Counted from the stretch's first letter, positions 36,995 through 46,137 are shown. The stretch is DNA of 64,000 bases from Agromyces bracchium (GCF_009709675.1 NZ_WMLB01000006.1:124001-188000); one strand, 5' to 3'. Numbers and translations: made by a program. Notes: generated from the sequence alone by a model not told the origin.

Positions 36995-38518
36995 TCACCC
37001 GCCGGTCGCGCCTGCGCCGCTCTTCCGCCTCGCCGACCCCTTCGGCGGCAGCAGCGTGTCGGACTCCTCGAGCGACATCCCGTTCGTCTCGGGGATCTTC
37101 GCGAGCACGAAGAAGAAGGAGAGCGCGGCGAACGTCGCGTAGATCCCGTAGGTGAGGAGGAGCGACACGTCCGCGAGCAGCGGGAAGGTGACGGTCACGA
37201 TGAAGTTCGCGATCCACTGCGCCGCGGCGGCGAGCCCGAGCGCGCGGGCGCGGATGCGGTTCGGGAAGATCTCGCCGAGCAGCACCCACACGAGCGGGCC
37301 CCACGAGAAGCCGAAGAAGACGACGAAGAGGTTCGCCGCCACGAGCGCCACGGGCCCCCAGGCCCCGGGGAGCGAGAGGTCCTCGCCCGAGCCGCTCGCG
37401 TTGGCGAACGCGAGCGCCATGGTCGCGAGCGAGATCGTCATGCCGGCCGAACCGACGAGCAGCAGCGGCCGGCGGCCGACCCGGTCGACGAGCGCGATCG
37501 CGACGAACGTGACGAGGATGTTCGTGATCGAGGTGAACACGCTGATCGCGAAGGCGTTCGACTCGTCGAAGCCGACCGCGCTCCACAGCGTCGTCGAGTA
37601 GTAGAAGATCACGTTGATGCCGACGAACTGCTGGAACACCGACAGCAGGATGCCGATCCACACGATTCCCCGGAGCCCGAACACCGGCCCGCGCAGCGCG
37701 CCCTTCGCCTGCTTCGCCTCGGCGTCGGCCTTCATGGTGTTCCGGATGTCGCGGACCGCGCGCTCCACCTCGCCCGGCTGGATCCGCTCCAGCACGGCCC
37801 GCGCCTCGTCCTCCTTGCCCACGCGGACGAGGTAGCGCGGCGACTCCGGCAGCGAGAACGCGATGAGTCCGTACGCGACGCTCGGCACGATGCCCGCCAG
37901 GAACATCCATCGCCACGCGTCGAGGCCGAACCAGAACGGCTCGGCGGCGCCGCCCGCCGCCCAGGCGAACACCGCGTCGGAGAGCAGGGCGGCGAAGATG
38001 CCGAACACGATCGCGAGCTGCTGCAGCGACGCCAGCCGCCCGCGGGCGCGCCGCGGCGAGATCTCGGCGATGTACGCCGGCGAGACGACCGAGGCGATGC
38101 CGATGCCGAGGCCGCCGATCACGCGCCACACGATGAGGTCCCACACGCCGAGCGCGAGGCCGGAGCCGATCGCCGAGATGAGGAAGAGGCTCGCCCCGAG
38201 GATCATCACGGGGATGCGGCCGAACCGGTCGGCGAGCCGGCCCGCGAGCTCGGCGCCGACCGCGCAGCCGAGCAGGGCGCTCGCGATCGCGAGGCCCGTG
38301 AGCCCGGCCGAGAGGCTGAACTCCTGCTCGATCGCGTCGACCGCGCCGTTCACGACCGACGAGTCGAAGCCGAACAGGAAGCCGCCGACAGCGCCCGCGA
38401 GCGCGAGCGCGATGACGCGCCGGTTCAGGCCGCTTCCCCGGCTCGCGTCGGCGTCGTCGGACTCGCCCTGATCGGCGACCGCCGCTCCGGCTTCCGGACG
38501 ATCGATGTCCTCGCTCAC
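36995..38518 (-). CDS. MFS sugar porter
   Basis: About 507 residues, 12 helices. Sugar-porter signatures are all present: LAGRLADRFGRIPVM after TM2, SPAYIAEISPRRARGRL, LPESPRYLVRVGKEDEA, FYYSTTLW, RVGRRPLLLVG and the C-terminal PETNGMSLEE. It imports a hexose, pentose or polyol with protons. GTG 38516-38518 has GGGGGAGG upstream; the longer N-terminal frame is not used. Confidence 0.92.
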   Translation of the reverse strand: MSEDIDRPEAGAAVADQGESDDADASRGSGLNRRVIALALAGAVGGFLFGFDSSVVNGAVDAIEQEFSLSAGLTGLAIASALLGCAVGAELAGRLADRFGRIPVMILGASLFLISAIGSGLALGVWDLIVWRVIGGLGIGIASVVSPAYIAEISPRRARGRLASLQQLAIVFGIFAALLSDAVFAWAAGGAAEPFWFGLDAWRWMFLAGIVPSVAYGLIAFSLPESPRYLVRVGKEDEARAVLERIQPGEVERAVRDIRNTMKADAEAKQAKGALRGPVFGLRGIVWIGILLSVFQQFVGINVIFYYSTTLWSAVGFDESNAFAISVFTSITNILVTFVAIALVDRVGRRPLLLVGSAGMTISLATMALAFANASGSGEDLSLPGAWGPVALVAANLFVVFFGFSWGPLVWVLLGEIFPNRIRARALGLAAAAQWIANFIVTVTFPLLADVSLLLTYGIYATFAALSFFFVLAKIPETNGMSLEESDTLLPPKGSARRKSGAGATGG

Positions 38519-38720
38519 GCGCCGACCTCCCCCGCCGGCATCCGACCCGGACCGGATCGACCGGTCCGCACGCGGTCGCCCCCGCGCCGGCACGTTCGAA
38601 TGCTAGTCCCGCGTCGCCGCGACCCGGTGGAGCCCCGCAGGTGACGGCATTCTCCCAGCCCGATACGTTCGTATTGAGTACCCCGTCCCGTACCTCCACC
38701 CCGCTCGAGGAAGGCCCCGC

Positions 38721-39392
38721 GTGAGCGCGACCCAGCCCGGAAAGAAGCCCACCGTCAAGCAGCAGCGCGCTGCGGAACGCGAGCGCAAGCTCGAGGAGTA
38801 CCGCAAGCGCGAAGCGCGCATGAAGCGCAACCGCCTCATCGCCATCTGGAGCTCGGTGGGCGTCGGCCTCGCGATCGTCGCCCTCATCGTCACCTCGGTG
38901 GTGCTCGCCCCTCGCGCCGCGAACTACACGGCCGGCGGCGACGGTGCCGAGATCGAGGGCGTCGAGACGTTCGAGAACGCCTCCGAGCACGTCGAGGGCG
39001 TCGTCGACTACGAGCAGACCCCGCCGGCCGGCGGCCAGCACAACCCGGCGTGGCTGAACTGCGGCGTGTACGAGGAGGTCGTACCGAACGAGAACGCGGT
39101 GCACTCGCTCGAGCACGGCGCGATCTGGGTCACCTACGACGCCGAGGCGCTCTCCGACGACGACATCGCGACGCTCCGTTCGAAGCTCCCGAGCACGTAC
39201 GTGATCCTCTCGCCGTTCGAGGGCCTGCCCTCGCCGGTCGTGCTCAGCGGCTGGAACGTGCAGCTCCAGGCCGACGGCGTCGACGACCCGCGCATCGAGG
39301 ACTTCCTCGAGGAGTACTGGCAGAGCCAGAACGTCCCCGAGCCCGGCGCGCTCTGCACCGGCGCCATCGACGGCCCCGGCAAGGTCGCGTGA
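38721..39392 (+). CDS. DUF3105 membrane-anchored protein
   Basis: 223 residues. A highly charged Lys/Arg/Glu N-terminus is followed by one membrane helix (about 36-60) and an extracytoplasmic DUF3105 domain with GGQHNPAWLNCGVYEEVVP, EHGAIWVTYDAE and a second Cys near the C-terminus (PGALCTGA). The His and Cys pattern suggests metal binding. GTG 38721 follows GAGGAAGG. Its TGA overlaps the next start, so the DUF305 partner is translated with it. Confidence 0.9.
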   Translation: MSATQPGKKPTVKQQRAAERERKLEEYRKREARMKRNRLIAIWSSVGVGLAIVALIVTSVVLAPRAANYTAGGDGAEIEGVETFENASEHVEGVVDYEQTPPAGGQHNPAWLNCGVYEEVVPNENAVHSLEHGAIWVTYDAEALSDDDIATLRSKLPSTYVILSPFEGLPSPVVLSGWNVQLQADGVDDPRIEDFLEEYWQSQNVPEPGALCTGAIDGPGKVA

Positions 39393-40090
39393 GCGTCGGG
39401 TCCGACGACCAGGAGGCCCGGCCCCGCCGCTCGGGCATCGGCCGGTGGGCCGTCGTGCTCGCGGCATCCGTCGCCCTCATCGCCGTCGCCGGCGCGGCGT
39501 TCGCGATCGGGCGCCTCTCGACGCTCGGCGAGGAGACGCCGTCGAACACGAGCGCCGAGGCGGGCTTCGCCCGCGACATGCAGGTGCACCACCAGCAGGG
39601 CGTCGAGCTCGCGATGATCGTGCGCGACGCCACCGACGACCCCGACGTGCGGCTGCTCGGCTACGACATCGCGACGACCCAGGCGCAGCAGTCCGGCCAG
39701 ATGTACGGGTGGCTCGCCGAGTGGGGGCTCCCGCAGGCGGGCTCCGAGCCGTCGATGACGTGGATGACCCGGCCCGCCGCCGACGGCAGCACGCACGCCG
39801 GGCACGACTCGGGCGACGGGTCGGACACTGCCGCGCACGTGCCCGGCGAGCCGATGCCCGGCCTCGCGACGCCCGAGCAGGTCGCCGAGCTCCGCGAGCT
39901 CGAGGGCGTCGAGGCCGAGCGGAGGTTCCTCGAGCTCATGATCGCCCACCACGAGGGGGCGGTCGTCATGGCCGAGGCCGTGCTCGAGCGCTCGACGTAC
40001 CCGATCGTGGTCTCGCTCGCCGAGTCGATCGCCGCGAGCCAGCAGGCCGAGATCGAGCTCATGGAGGGCATGCTCGCCGAGCGCTCGTAG
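39389..40090 (+). CDS. DUF305 membrane-anchored protein
   Basis: About 233 residues. An N-terminal helix (about 20-42) anchors an extracytoplasmic four-helix DUF305 domain. The paired HH motifs are clear: MQVHHQQGVELAMIV and MIAHHEGAVVMAEAVL, with an extra Met/His/Asp-rich middle (STHAGHDSGDG). The His/Met content fits a copper-handling or ferritin-like role. The GTG overlaps the DUF3105 stop by four bases (GTGA). Confidence 0.92.
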   Translation: MSVGSDDQEARPRRSGIGRWAVVLAASVALIAVAGAAFAIGRLSTLGEETPSNTSAEAGFARDMQVHHQQGVELAMIVRDATDDPDVRLLGYDIATTQAQQSGQMYGWLAEWGLPQAGSEPSMTWMTRPAADGSTHAGHDSGDGSDTAAHVPGEPMPGLATPEQVAELRELEGVEAERRFLELMIAHHEGAVVMAEAVLERSTYPIVVSLAESIAASQQAEIELMEGMLAERS

Positions 40091-40168
40091 CGCGGGCGCG
40101 GCGCGGCGCGGGCGCGGCGCGGGCGCGGGCGCGGGGCGGCGCGGGCGCGGGCGCGGGGCGGGCGCGCC
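40091..40168. repeat. 78-base pure G+C tract
   Basis: From just after the DUF305 stop, 78 consecutive bases are only G or C, built from irregular GCGCGG/GCGGGC units. Alternating GC runs could adopt Z-form or slipped structures. With the two inverted repeats below it fills most of the 465-base gap 40091-40555, where no gene is seen. Confidence 0.9.
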
Positions 40169-40231
40169 TCCGCCGTCTCGCCGAGCGCGTGGAGGGATGC
40201 ACGGGGCTGACGCGGCGCCAGTCACACCGGC

Positions 40232-40299
40232 GAGTGCGCGTTCTCGCGACGAGTGCGCGGGGCAAGCGCTGCGCACTCGTCGCGAATCCGCGCACCGGG
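40232..40299. repeat. Convergent-gap inverted repeat, copy 3
   Basis: GAGTGCGCGTTCTCGCGACG is mirrored by CGTCGCGAATCCGCGCAC around GCAAGC-type centre sequence. The left arm has TTCTC where copies 1 and 2 have GATTC. It lies between the convergent DUF305 and ABC exporter genes. Confidence 0.85.
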
Positions 40300-40403
40300 C
40301 GCCGCGGGGCACCGCATCGCGGGGGCGGCGGACGCGGGGCGAGCCCGACGCAGCGCGGATCGCTCGGGCGGCGCGCGGCACGACGCGGAACCAGTCACCG
40401 GGC

Positions 40404-40469
40404 GAGTGCGCGTTTTCGCGACCAGTGCGCGGGGTGTGCGCTGCGCACTCGTCGCGATTTCGCGCACCA
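40404..40469. repeat. Convergent-gap inverted repeat, copy 4
   Basis: GAGTGCGCGTTTTCGCGACC and its mirror GTCGCGATTTCGCGCAC form a second element 105 bases from copy 3 in the same orientation. The flanks (CACCGGGCGAGTGCGC and GCACCAGGCGCCGCG) also match copy 3, as after a local duplication. Confidence 0.85.
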
Positions 40470-40555
40470 GGCGCCGCGCGGGGCACCGCGCAACGCGCGA
40501 GCCGCGCGAGCCGCGCGGCACCACGCAACGCGCGAGCGCCGCGCGGCGCCGCGAC

Positions 40556-42496
40556 TCAGGCGGTCGGCACCTCGGGGCGCTCGGCCTGCTGGCGGTAGAG
40601 CGAGGCGTAGACGCCGCCCTGTGCGATGAGCTCGGCGTGCGTTCCGCGCTCGGCGATGCGGCCCGCCACCACGACGAAGATCACGTCGGCCGCCACGACG
40701 GTCGACAGCCGGTGCGCGATCGCGATCGTGGTGCGGCCGCGCGAGGCGTCATCGAGCGCGGCCTGCACGACGCGCTCGCTGATCGTGTCGAGCGCGCTCG
40801 TCGCCTCGTCGAGCACGAGCACCGCCGGGTCCTTCAGCAGCACGCGCGCGATCGCGATGCGCTGCTTCTCGCCGCCCGACAGGCGGTAGCCGCGCTCGCC
40901 CACGACCGTGTCGTACCCGTCGGGGAACGACGCGATGGTCTCGTGGATGTTGGCCGCACGCGCCGCGGCCTCGAGTTCGGCGTCGGTCGCCTCGGGCCTC
41001 GCGTAGCGCAGGTTCTCGGCGATCGTCGCGTGGAACAGGTAGGTCTCCTGGCTGACGATGCCGATGTTCGACACGAGCGACTCGTGCTCGAGGTCGCGCA
41101 CGTCGACCCCGGCGAAGCGCACCGCGCCGCCCGTCGCCTCGTACAGCCGCGGCACGAGGTACGACACCGTCGTCTTGCCCGCGCCGCTCGGCCCGACGAA
41201 CGCCGCGTACTGCCCGGGCTCGATGGTGAATGACACGTCGTCGAGCGTGGGTCGCCCGTCGTCGTCGGCGTCGGGATACCGGAAGGAGACGTGGTCGAAC
41301 TCGACGCGGCCGAGGAGCGGCCGGCCCGAGGCATCCGTCGTCGCCGCCGGAGGCACCGGGCGCGCGTCGGGCGCATCGGTGATCGCGGGCTTCAGGTCGA
41401 GGTACTCGAAGATGCGGGCGAACAGCGCGCCCGAGGTCTGCAGGTCGAGCGCCACGCGCATGAGCGCCATGAGGGGGAACAGCAGGCGCGCCTGCACCGT
41501 CGTGAACGCGACGATCGTGCCGGCCGTGATGTCGGTCGTGCCGCCCGTGAGGAGCCAGCCCGAGGCGAGGTACACGATCGCGGGGATCGCCGACATGAAG
41601 ATGCCGACCATGGCGAAGAACCACTGGCCGGTCATCTGCTGGCGCACCTGCAAGGCGATCTGGTTGTCGTTCTCGTCGCTGTAGCGCCCGATCTCGCTGC
41701 GCTGCCGCGTGAAGCTCTTCGACAGCAGGATGCCGGAGACCGACAGGGTCTCCTGCGTGATCGCCGTCATCTCGGAGAGCGACTCCTGCGTCTTCGCCGC
41801 GATGCGCGCACGCACCTGGCCCACGCGCCGCTGCGCGATCACCATGACGGGCAGCAGGACGAGCGCGATGAGCGTGAGCTGCCAGTTGAGCAGCAGCATC
41901 GCGACGAACGCGGAGATGACCGTGACCGTGTTGCCGAGCACGCTCGAGACCGTGTTGGTGAGCACGGATGCCACGCCGCCGACGTCGTTCTGCAGCCGCG
42001 ACTGGATGACGCCCGTCTTCGTGCGCGTGAAGAAGCTGAGCTCCATGCGCTGGAGGTGCGTGAACATCCGCACGCGGAGCGCCCCCATGACCTTGTTGCC
42101 GACCGTCGCCGTGAGCCAGGTCTGCCACACGCCGAGGAGCGACGAGACGATGAACACCGCGAGCATCGCGACGACGATGGTCGTGAGCACCGGGAGGTTC
42201 GGGCCCATCACCTGGCCGTCGGGGCCGACCGGGAACAACCCGTCGTCGAAGGCGCGCTCGGTGAGCAGGGGCGGGATGACGCTGAGCGCGGCGCTCACGA
42301 GCACGAGCACGATCGTGACCGTGAGGGCGACCTTGTGCGGTGCGAACAGCTCGGCGATGCGGCGCATGAGGTGCGGGATCTTCGGCGCCTCCGCGTTCTC
42401 GGCGCGCTGCGCCGACTCGTCGGCCGCGCTGATCCGGGTGCGGGGCTTGCCCATCCGCCCCGACTGCCCGCCCGGGGCGCTCGCGTGCATGCTCAT
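40556..42496 (-). CDS. ABC exporter half-transporter (fused membrane and ATPase domains)
   Basis: 646 residues. Six membrane helices (about 55-340) are followed by an ATPase: Walker A GPSGAGKTTVSYLVPRLY, Q-loop IVSQETYLF, signature LSGGEKQRIAIARVL and Walker B VLVLDEATSALDT. An ~80-residue linker precedes the cassette. It likely works as a homodimer exporting a lipid or drug. TAGGCT six bases before ATG 42494-42496 suggests a leaderless transcript. Confidence 0.93.
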   Translation of the reverse strand: MSMHASAPGGQSGRMGKPRTRISAADESAQRAENAEAPKIPHLMRRIAELFAPHKVALTVTIVLVLVSAALSVIPPLLTERAFDDGLFPVGPDGQVMGPNLPVLTTIVVAMLAVFIVSSLLGVWQTWLTATVGNKVMGALRVRMFTHLQRMELSFFTRTKTGVIQSRLQNDVGGVASVLTNTVSSVLGNTVTVISAFVAMLLLNWQLTLIALVLLPVMVIAQRRVGQVRARIAAKTQESLSEMTAITQETLSVSGILLSKSFTRQRSEIGRYSDENDNQIALQVRQQMTGQWFFAMVGIFMSAIPAIVYLASGWLLTGGTTDITAGTIVAFTTVQARLLFPLMALMRVALDLQTSGALFARIFEYLDLKPAITDAPDARPVPPAATTDASGRPLLGRVEFDHVSFRYPDADDDGRPTLDDVSFTIEPGQYAAFVGPSGAGKTTVSYLVPRLYEATGGAVRFAGVDVRDLEHESLVSNIGIVSQETYLFHATIAENLRYARPEATDAELEAAARAANIHETIASFPDGYDTVVGERGYRLSGGEKQRIAIARVLLKDPAVLVLDEATSALDTISERVVQAALDDASRGRTTIAIAHRLSTVVAADVIFVVVAGRIAERGTHAELIAQGGVYASLYRQQAERPEVPTA

Positions 42497-42574
42497 GCAT
42501 CGAGCCTAGGCGCGCCCGCCGACGCGTCGGCCGCGCGATCGTCAGCCGTCGGCGCCCGTTCGCGGACGGCGTGA

Positions 42575-42635
42575 CGACGGGGCGGATGCCGCCACATCCA
42601 CCCCGTCGACGTGCAGCGGATGCCGCGGCATCCGC
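42575..42635 (-). terminator. Double hairpin after the alpha-glucoside permease
   Basis: CGACGGGGCGGAT pairs with ATCCACCCCGTCG (42575-42608), followed by the perfect palindrome GCGGATGCCGCGGCATCCGC (42616-42635). Both lie right after the aglG stop and before the exporter gene. Confidence 0.8.
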
Positions 42636-42643
42636 CCGTTCGA

Positions 42644-43639
42644 TCAGCCCTTCGTCGCGCCCGCCAGGAGGCCTCGCACGAAGTACCGCTGGAGGCTGAA
42701 GAACACGATGAGCGGGATGACGATCGAGATGAACGCGCCCGCCGTGAGGAGCTCCCACGCCTGGCCTCTCGTACCGGTCAACTCCGCCAATCGTTGGGTG
42801 AGTGGCGCGACGTCCTGTGTACCGCCGGAGAAGATCAGCGCCACGAGCAGGTCGTTCCACACCCAGATGAACTGGAAGATCGCGAACGACGCGATGGCCG
42901 GGGTGGCCAGCGGCAGCACGATCCGGAAGAAGATCTGCCCGTGCGTGGCGCCGTCGACGCGCGCGGCCTCGATGACGTCGCCCGGGATCTCCGCGATGAA
43001 GTTGTGGAGCAGGAAGATCGCGAGCGGCATCGCGAACATCGCGTGCGCGAGCCACACCGGCGCGTAGTTCTGCTCCGGGATGATCGGGATCACGTCGTGC
43101 AGCCACGCCTGCATCGGCCGCAGCCAGATCGAGAAGGTCTGGAGCAGCGGCACGAGCGCCATCTGCAGCGGCACGATCTGCAGCGCGAACACGAAGATGA
43201 ACAGCGCGTTCGCGCCCCGGAACTTGATCCACGCGAACGCGTACGCGGCCATGGTCGCGAGCACGAGCGGGATCAGCGTGCCGAGCAGGGTGATCGCGAT
43301 GGAGTTCACGATGTAGGCGCCGAGCTGCGGCGACGACGCCGACGGCGAGAGCAGCACCTCGGCGTAGTTGTCGAACGTGAAGCCCGGGTTCTGGAAGATC
43401 GTCCACCACCCGGTCGTGCGGATCAGCTCCGCGGGCCGGAACGACGAGATGAACAGGCCGAACGTGGGGATCGTCCAGAGGACGGCGATGATCAGCGAGG
43501 CGATCGTCGCGGTGCGCGAGGTCAGGCGCTTCTTCACTCGCGCCGTCTTGGGCCCCCGTGCGTACTCGGCTTCCTCGGCCGCCTCGAGCGATCCCTTGTC
43601 CTTGCTGACCGGGAGGTCGGCGGGTGCGACGCTGCTCAT
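42644..43639 (-). CDS. aglG: Sugar ABC transporter permease, AglG-like
   Basis: About 331 residues, MalG-like permease with a long charged N-terminus and six helices. The EAA loop is IPGDVIEAARVDGATHGQIF. The long periplasmic loop with PVWLAHAMFAMPLAIF follows the alpha-glucoside subgroup. The ATG overlaps the aglF stop by four bases. Last gene of the operon; a double hairpin follows. Confidence 0.85.
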   Translation of the reverse strand: MSSVAPADLPVSKDKGSLEAAEEAEYARGPKTARVKKRLTSRTATIASLIIAVLWTIPTFGLFISSFRPAELIRTTGWWTIFQNPGFTFDNYAEVLLSPSASSPQLGAYIVNSIAITLLGTLIPLVLATMAAYAFAWIKFRGANALFIFVFALQIVPLQMALVPLLQTFSIWLRPMQAWLHDVIPIIPEQNYAPVWLAHAMFAMPLAIFLLHNFIAEIPGDVIEAARVDGATHGQIFFRIVLPLATPAIASFAIFQFIWVWNDLLVALIFSGGTQDVAPLTQRLAELTGTRGQAWELLTAGAFISIVIPLIVFFSLQRYFVRGLLAGATKG

Positions 43640-44604
43640 CGGATCTCCCTCTGCTTCCGGAGGACGTTGACGTTGTAGATGACGATCGGCATCACGAGGA
43701 GGAACAGGATCAGCGCCAGCGCGGAACCTCGCCCGATCTCGCTCGCCCGGAACGCCTGCGTGTACATCTCGTTCGCGATGACGCTCGTGTTGAAGTTTCC
43801 GGCCGTCATCGTCCGGACGATGTCGAAGACCTTCAGCGTGGCGATCGAGATCGTCGTGATCACCACGACCAGCGCGCCTCGGATGCCCGGCACCGTGACG
43901 TTCATGAAGCGCTGCCACGCATTCGTGCCGTCGAGCTGCGCCGCCTCGATCTGCTCGGTCGGGACGCCCTTGATGGCCGCGCTCAGCAGGACCATCGCGA
44001 AGCCCGTCTGGATCCAGATCATGACGACGATCAGGAGGAACGTGTTGATCGGGTCGGTCTGGAGCCACTGGACGGGTTCGCCGCCGAAGGCGACGACGAT
44101 CGCGTTCAGGAGGCCGATCTGCTCGCGTTCGCCCGAGCGGTACTCGTAGACGAAGCGCCAGATGATGCCGGCGCCGACGAACGAGATCGCGATCGGCATG
44201 AACAGGATCACCTTGTAGTACTTCTCACCGCGCGACTTGTCGATGAAGACCGCGTACGCGAGGCCGACCGCAGTGGAGATCGTCGGCACGATGAGCACCC
44301 AGATGATCGTGTTGATCAGGGTGCGGATCGCTGCGGGTTGCGTGAACGTCCAGACGAAGTTGTCCATGGTCCACGCGCCGCTGGAGTCCTGGAACGCGAG
44401 GATCGAGGTGCGGATCGCCGGGTACACGAGCCCCACCGCGAGGAACAGCAGCGCCGGGGTGAGGAATCCCGCGAGCTGCCAATAGTCGCGGCCCCGCTTC
44501 GGGGCCTTGTCGATGAAGAAGATGAGGAGGCCGATGATCGCGGCGAAGACCGCGAGCCCCATCACCACCTGAAGGATCTTTCCGAGCAGGTCGCCCGTGG
44601 TCAT
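43636..44604 (-). CDS. aglF: Sugar ABC transporter permease, AglF-like
   Basis: About 322 residues, MalF-like permease. The EAA loop reads VPTEQIEAAQLDGTNAWQRF. The N-terminal pair of helices with IGLLIFFIDKAPKRGRDYWQ is typical of AglF. Two ATGs abut; the second (44604) gives better spacing to GGGAGG, though the first (44607) is possible. A strong hairpin lies between aglE and this gene. No dedicated ATPase is present, so a shared MsiK-type ATPase elsewhere is expected. Confidence 0.85.
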   Translation of the reverse strand: MTTGDLLGKILQVVMGLAVFAAIIGLLIFFIDKAPKRGRDYWQLAGFLTPALLFLAVGLVYPAIRTSILAFQDSSGAWTMDNFVWTFTQPAAIRTLINTIIWVLIVPTISTAVGLAYAVFIDKSRGEKYYKVILFMPIAISFVGAGIIWRFVYEYRSGEREQIGLLNAIVVAFGGEPVQWLQTDPINTFLLIVVMIWIQTGFAMVLLSAAIKGVPTEQIEAAQLDGTNAWQRFMNVTVPGIRGALVVVITTISIATLKVFDIVRTMTAGNFNTSVIANEMYTQAFRASEIGRGSALALILFLLVMPIVIYNVNVLRKQREIR

Positions 44605-44638
44605 CATGCCTCCCGGTTCGTCGTTGAATCTGGGGGTC

Positions 44639-44671
44639 CCGAGGGGCGGGGTTCCTCACCCCGCCCCTCGG
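44639..44671 (-). terminator. Attenuating hairpin between aglE and aglF
   Basis: CCGAGGGGCGGGGT and ACCCCGCCCCTCGG form a perfect 14-bp stem around TCCTC, 45 bases after the aglE stop. It probably protects the aglE mRNA and limits permease expression. Confidence 0.8.
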
Positions 44672-44715
44672 TCATACCGCGTGCGACCGGAGAGCCGCGC
44701 GCGGCGCGCGGACGA

Positions 44716-46074
44716 TCAGCTGCTGGGCCAGCTCGCCTCGATCGTGTCGAGCACCGACTCGGTGCTGTCACCGCTCACCCACGCCACGATGCCCTTCCAG
44801 AAGGAGTCGGCGCCGACGGCACCGGGCATCAGGTCGGAACCGTCGAACCGGAACGTGGTCTCGGGGTCCTGCAGGATCTCGATGGACTGCACGAGCAGCT
44901 CGCTCGACGCGTTCTCGGGGTCGACGCCCTTGTTGGCGCTGATGACGCCGCCAAGGCTCACGCGGTTGTTCGCCCAGAGGTCGCTCGAGAGGTACGTGCG
45001 CACCGCCTCGACCTCCTCCGCGTCGCGGAACGCGACCGGGAACTCGCCGCCGCCGGTCACCGACAGCGGGTCGTCGGCGTTCACCGGCGGGAGCAGGAAC
45101 GCGAACACGGTGCCGTCGGAGGCCACGGTGTTCTCGTCGCCGCCCTCGGGGTTCCAGAAGGTCTCGTAGAACGAGGCCTGGTGGTGCAGGGAGCACTCGC
45201 CGTCGAGGATCGGCAGGCCGGCGGTCTGGAACGCCTCGGTGATCTGCGTCGAGACGTCGCCGATGCCGCCGTTGACCATGTCGTCGTTCTTCAGGTACTC
45301 GCCGACCGCGTCGAACGCCTCGGCGACCTGCGGGTCGTTGAACGGGATCCCGTGGGTCACCCACTCGTCGTAGACGTCGGGGCCGTGCAGGCGCAGCATG
45401 TAGTCCTCGACCCAGTCGGTGCCGGGCCAGCCGGTCGCCTCACCGGACTCGAGGCCGACGCACCAGGGCTTGTGCTCGCCCTCGTCCGCGATGGTCTGCG
45501 AGAGCTCGGTCAGCTCGTCGAGCGTCGCCGGGATCTCGTAGCCCTTGTCCTCGAACTCCGCCGGCGAGTACCAGACGTAGCCCTTGATGCTCGCCATGAG
45601 CGGGGCCGCGTAGAAGGTGCCGTCGTAGGTGCCGTAGTTCTTCCAATCCTCGCTCCACCACTCGTCGACGTTGGCTTCGACGCCCTCGGACGCCGGGATG
45701 AGCCATCCGCCGGCTGCGAGCCGCTGGAGCAGGCCGGGCTGCGGGACGATGCCGATGTCGGGCGCGTTGCCGCCCTCGGCGAGCACCGCGATCTGGGCCT
45801 CGAACTCGCTCGAGCCCTGGTAGTCCACCGAGATGCCCGTGCAGGTGGCGAAGTCGGACCAGGATTCGACGAGCCGGTCGGCCTCGAGGTCGAGGATGGT
45901 GCCGCCGATGGTGACCTCGGCCCCGTCGAACGTGCCGTACTCCTCGTAGTCCGCGCAGTCGACGTCGCCCGCGTCTTCGCTCGCGATGTCGCCGGTACAC
46001 GCCGTGAGCGCCAGGCCGACCGCCGCGGCCACCGCGACGGGGGCCGCCCAACGGCGATGCCGTGTGAGTCTCAT
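44716..46074 (-). CDS. aglE: Alpha-glucoside-type sugar-binding lipoprotein
   Basis: About 452 residues. The signal peptide ends in the lipobox LTAC (Cys near residue 26). The mature protein is an extracellular solute-binding family 1 member; GNAPDIGIVPQPGLLQRLA and DLMPGAVGADSFWKGIVAWV match the AglE subgroup for alpha-glucosides (sucrose, trehalose, maltose). GAGGAG lies five bases before ATG 46072-46074. A perfect LacI palindrome is upstream. No glucosidase lies nearby, so the ligand is inferred. Confidence 0.87.
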   Translation of the reverse strand: MRLTRHRRWAAPVAVAAAVGLALTACTGDIASEDAGDVDCADYEEYGTFDGAEVTIGGTILDLEADRLVESWSDFATCTGISVDYQGSSEFEAQIAVLAEGGNAPDIGIVPQPGLLQRLAAGGWLIPASEGVEANVDEWWSEDWKNYGTYDGTFYAAPLMASIKGYVWYSPAEFEDKGYEIPATLDELTELSQTIADEGEHKPWCVGLESGEATGWPGTDWVEDYMLRLHGPDVYDEWVTHGIPFNDPQVAEAFDAVGEYLKNDDMVNGGIGDVSTQITEAFQTAGLPILDGECSLHHQASFYETFWNPEGGDENTVASDGTVFAFLLPPVNADDPLSVTGGGEFPVAFRDAEEVEAVRTYLSSDLWANNRVSLGGVISANKGVDPENASSELLVQSIEILQDPETTFRFDGSDLMPGAVGADSFWKGIVAWVSGDSTESVLDTIEASWPSS

Positions 46075-46111
46075 GTCATCTCCTCGTTGAGTGTGGTGCA
46101 GGGCGGAACCG

Positions 46112-46137
46112 GGAACCGGTTCCAGACCCCACGCTAG
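46112..46137 (-). promoter_or_regulatory. aglE promoter and LacI operator
   Basis: GGAACCGGTTCC (46112-46123) is a perfect palindrome. A minus-strand -10-like TAGCGT lies just upstream (about 46131-46136), so the operator sits at the transcript start and could act as a roadblock. Confidence 0.7.

Noticed and set aside
36936..39467. 843-codon leftward open frame
   Set aside because: Spans the sugar porter out of frame and the DUF3105 gene antisense; no recognisable domain.
40232..40469. CRISPR-like repeats
   Set aside because: Only two units, each internally palindromic and longer than CRISPR repeats, with no regular spacers or cas genes.
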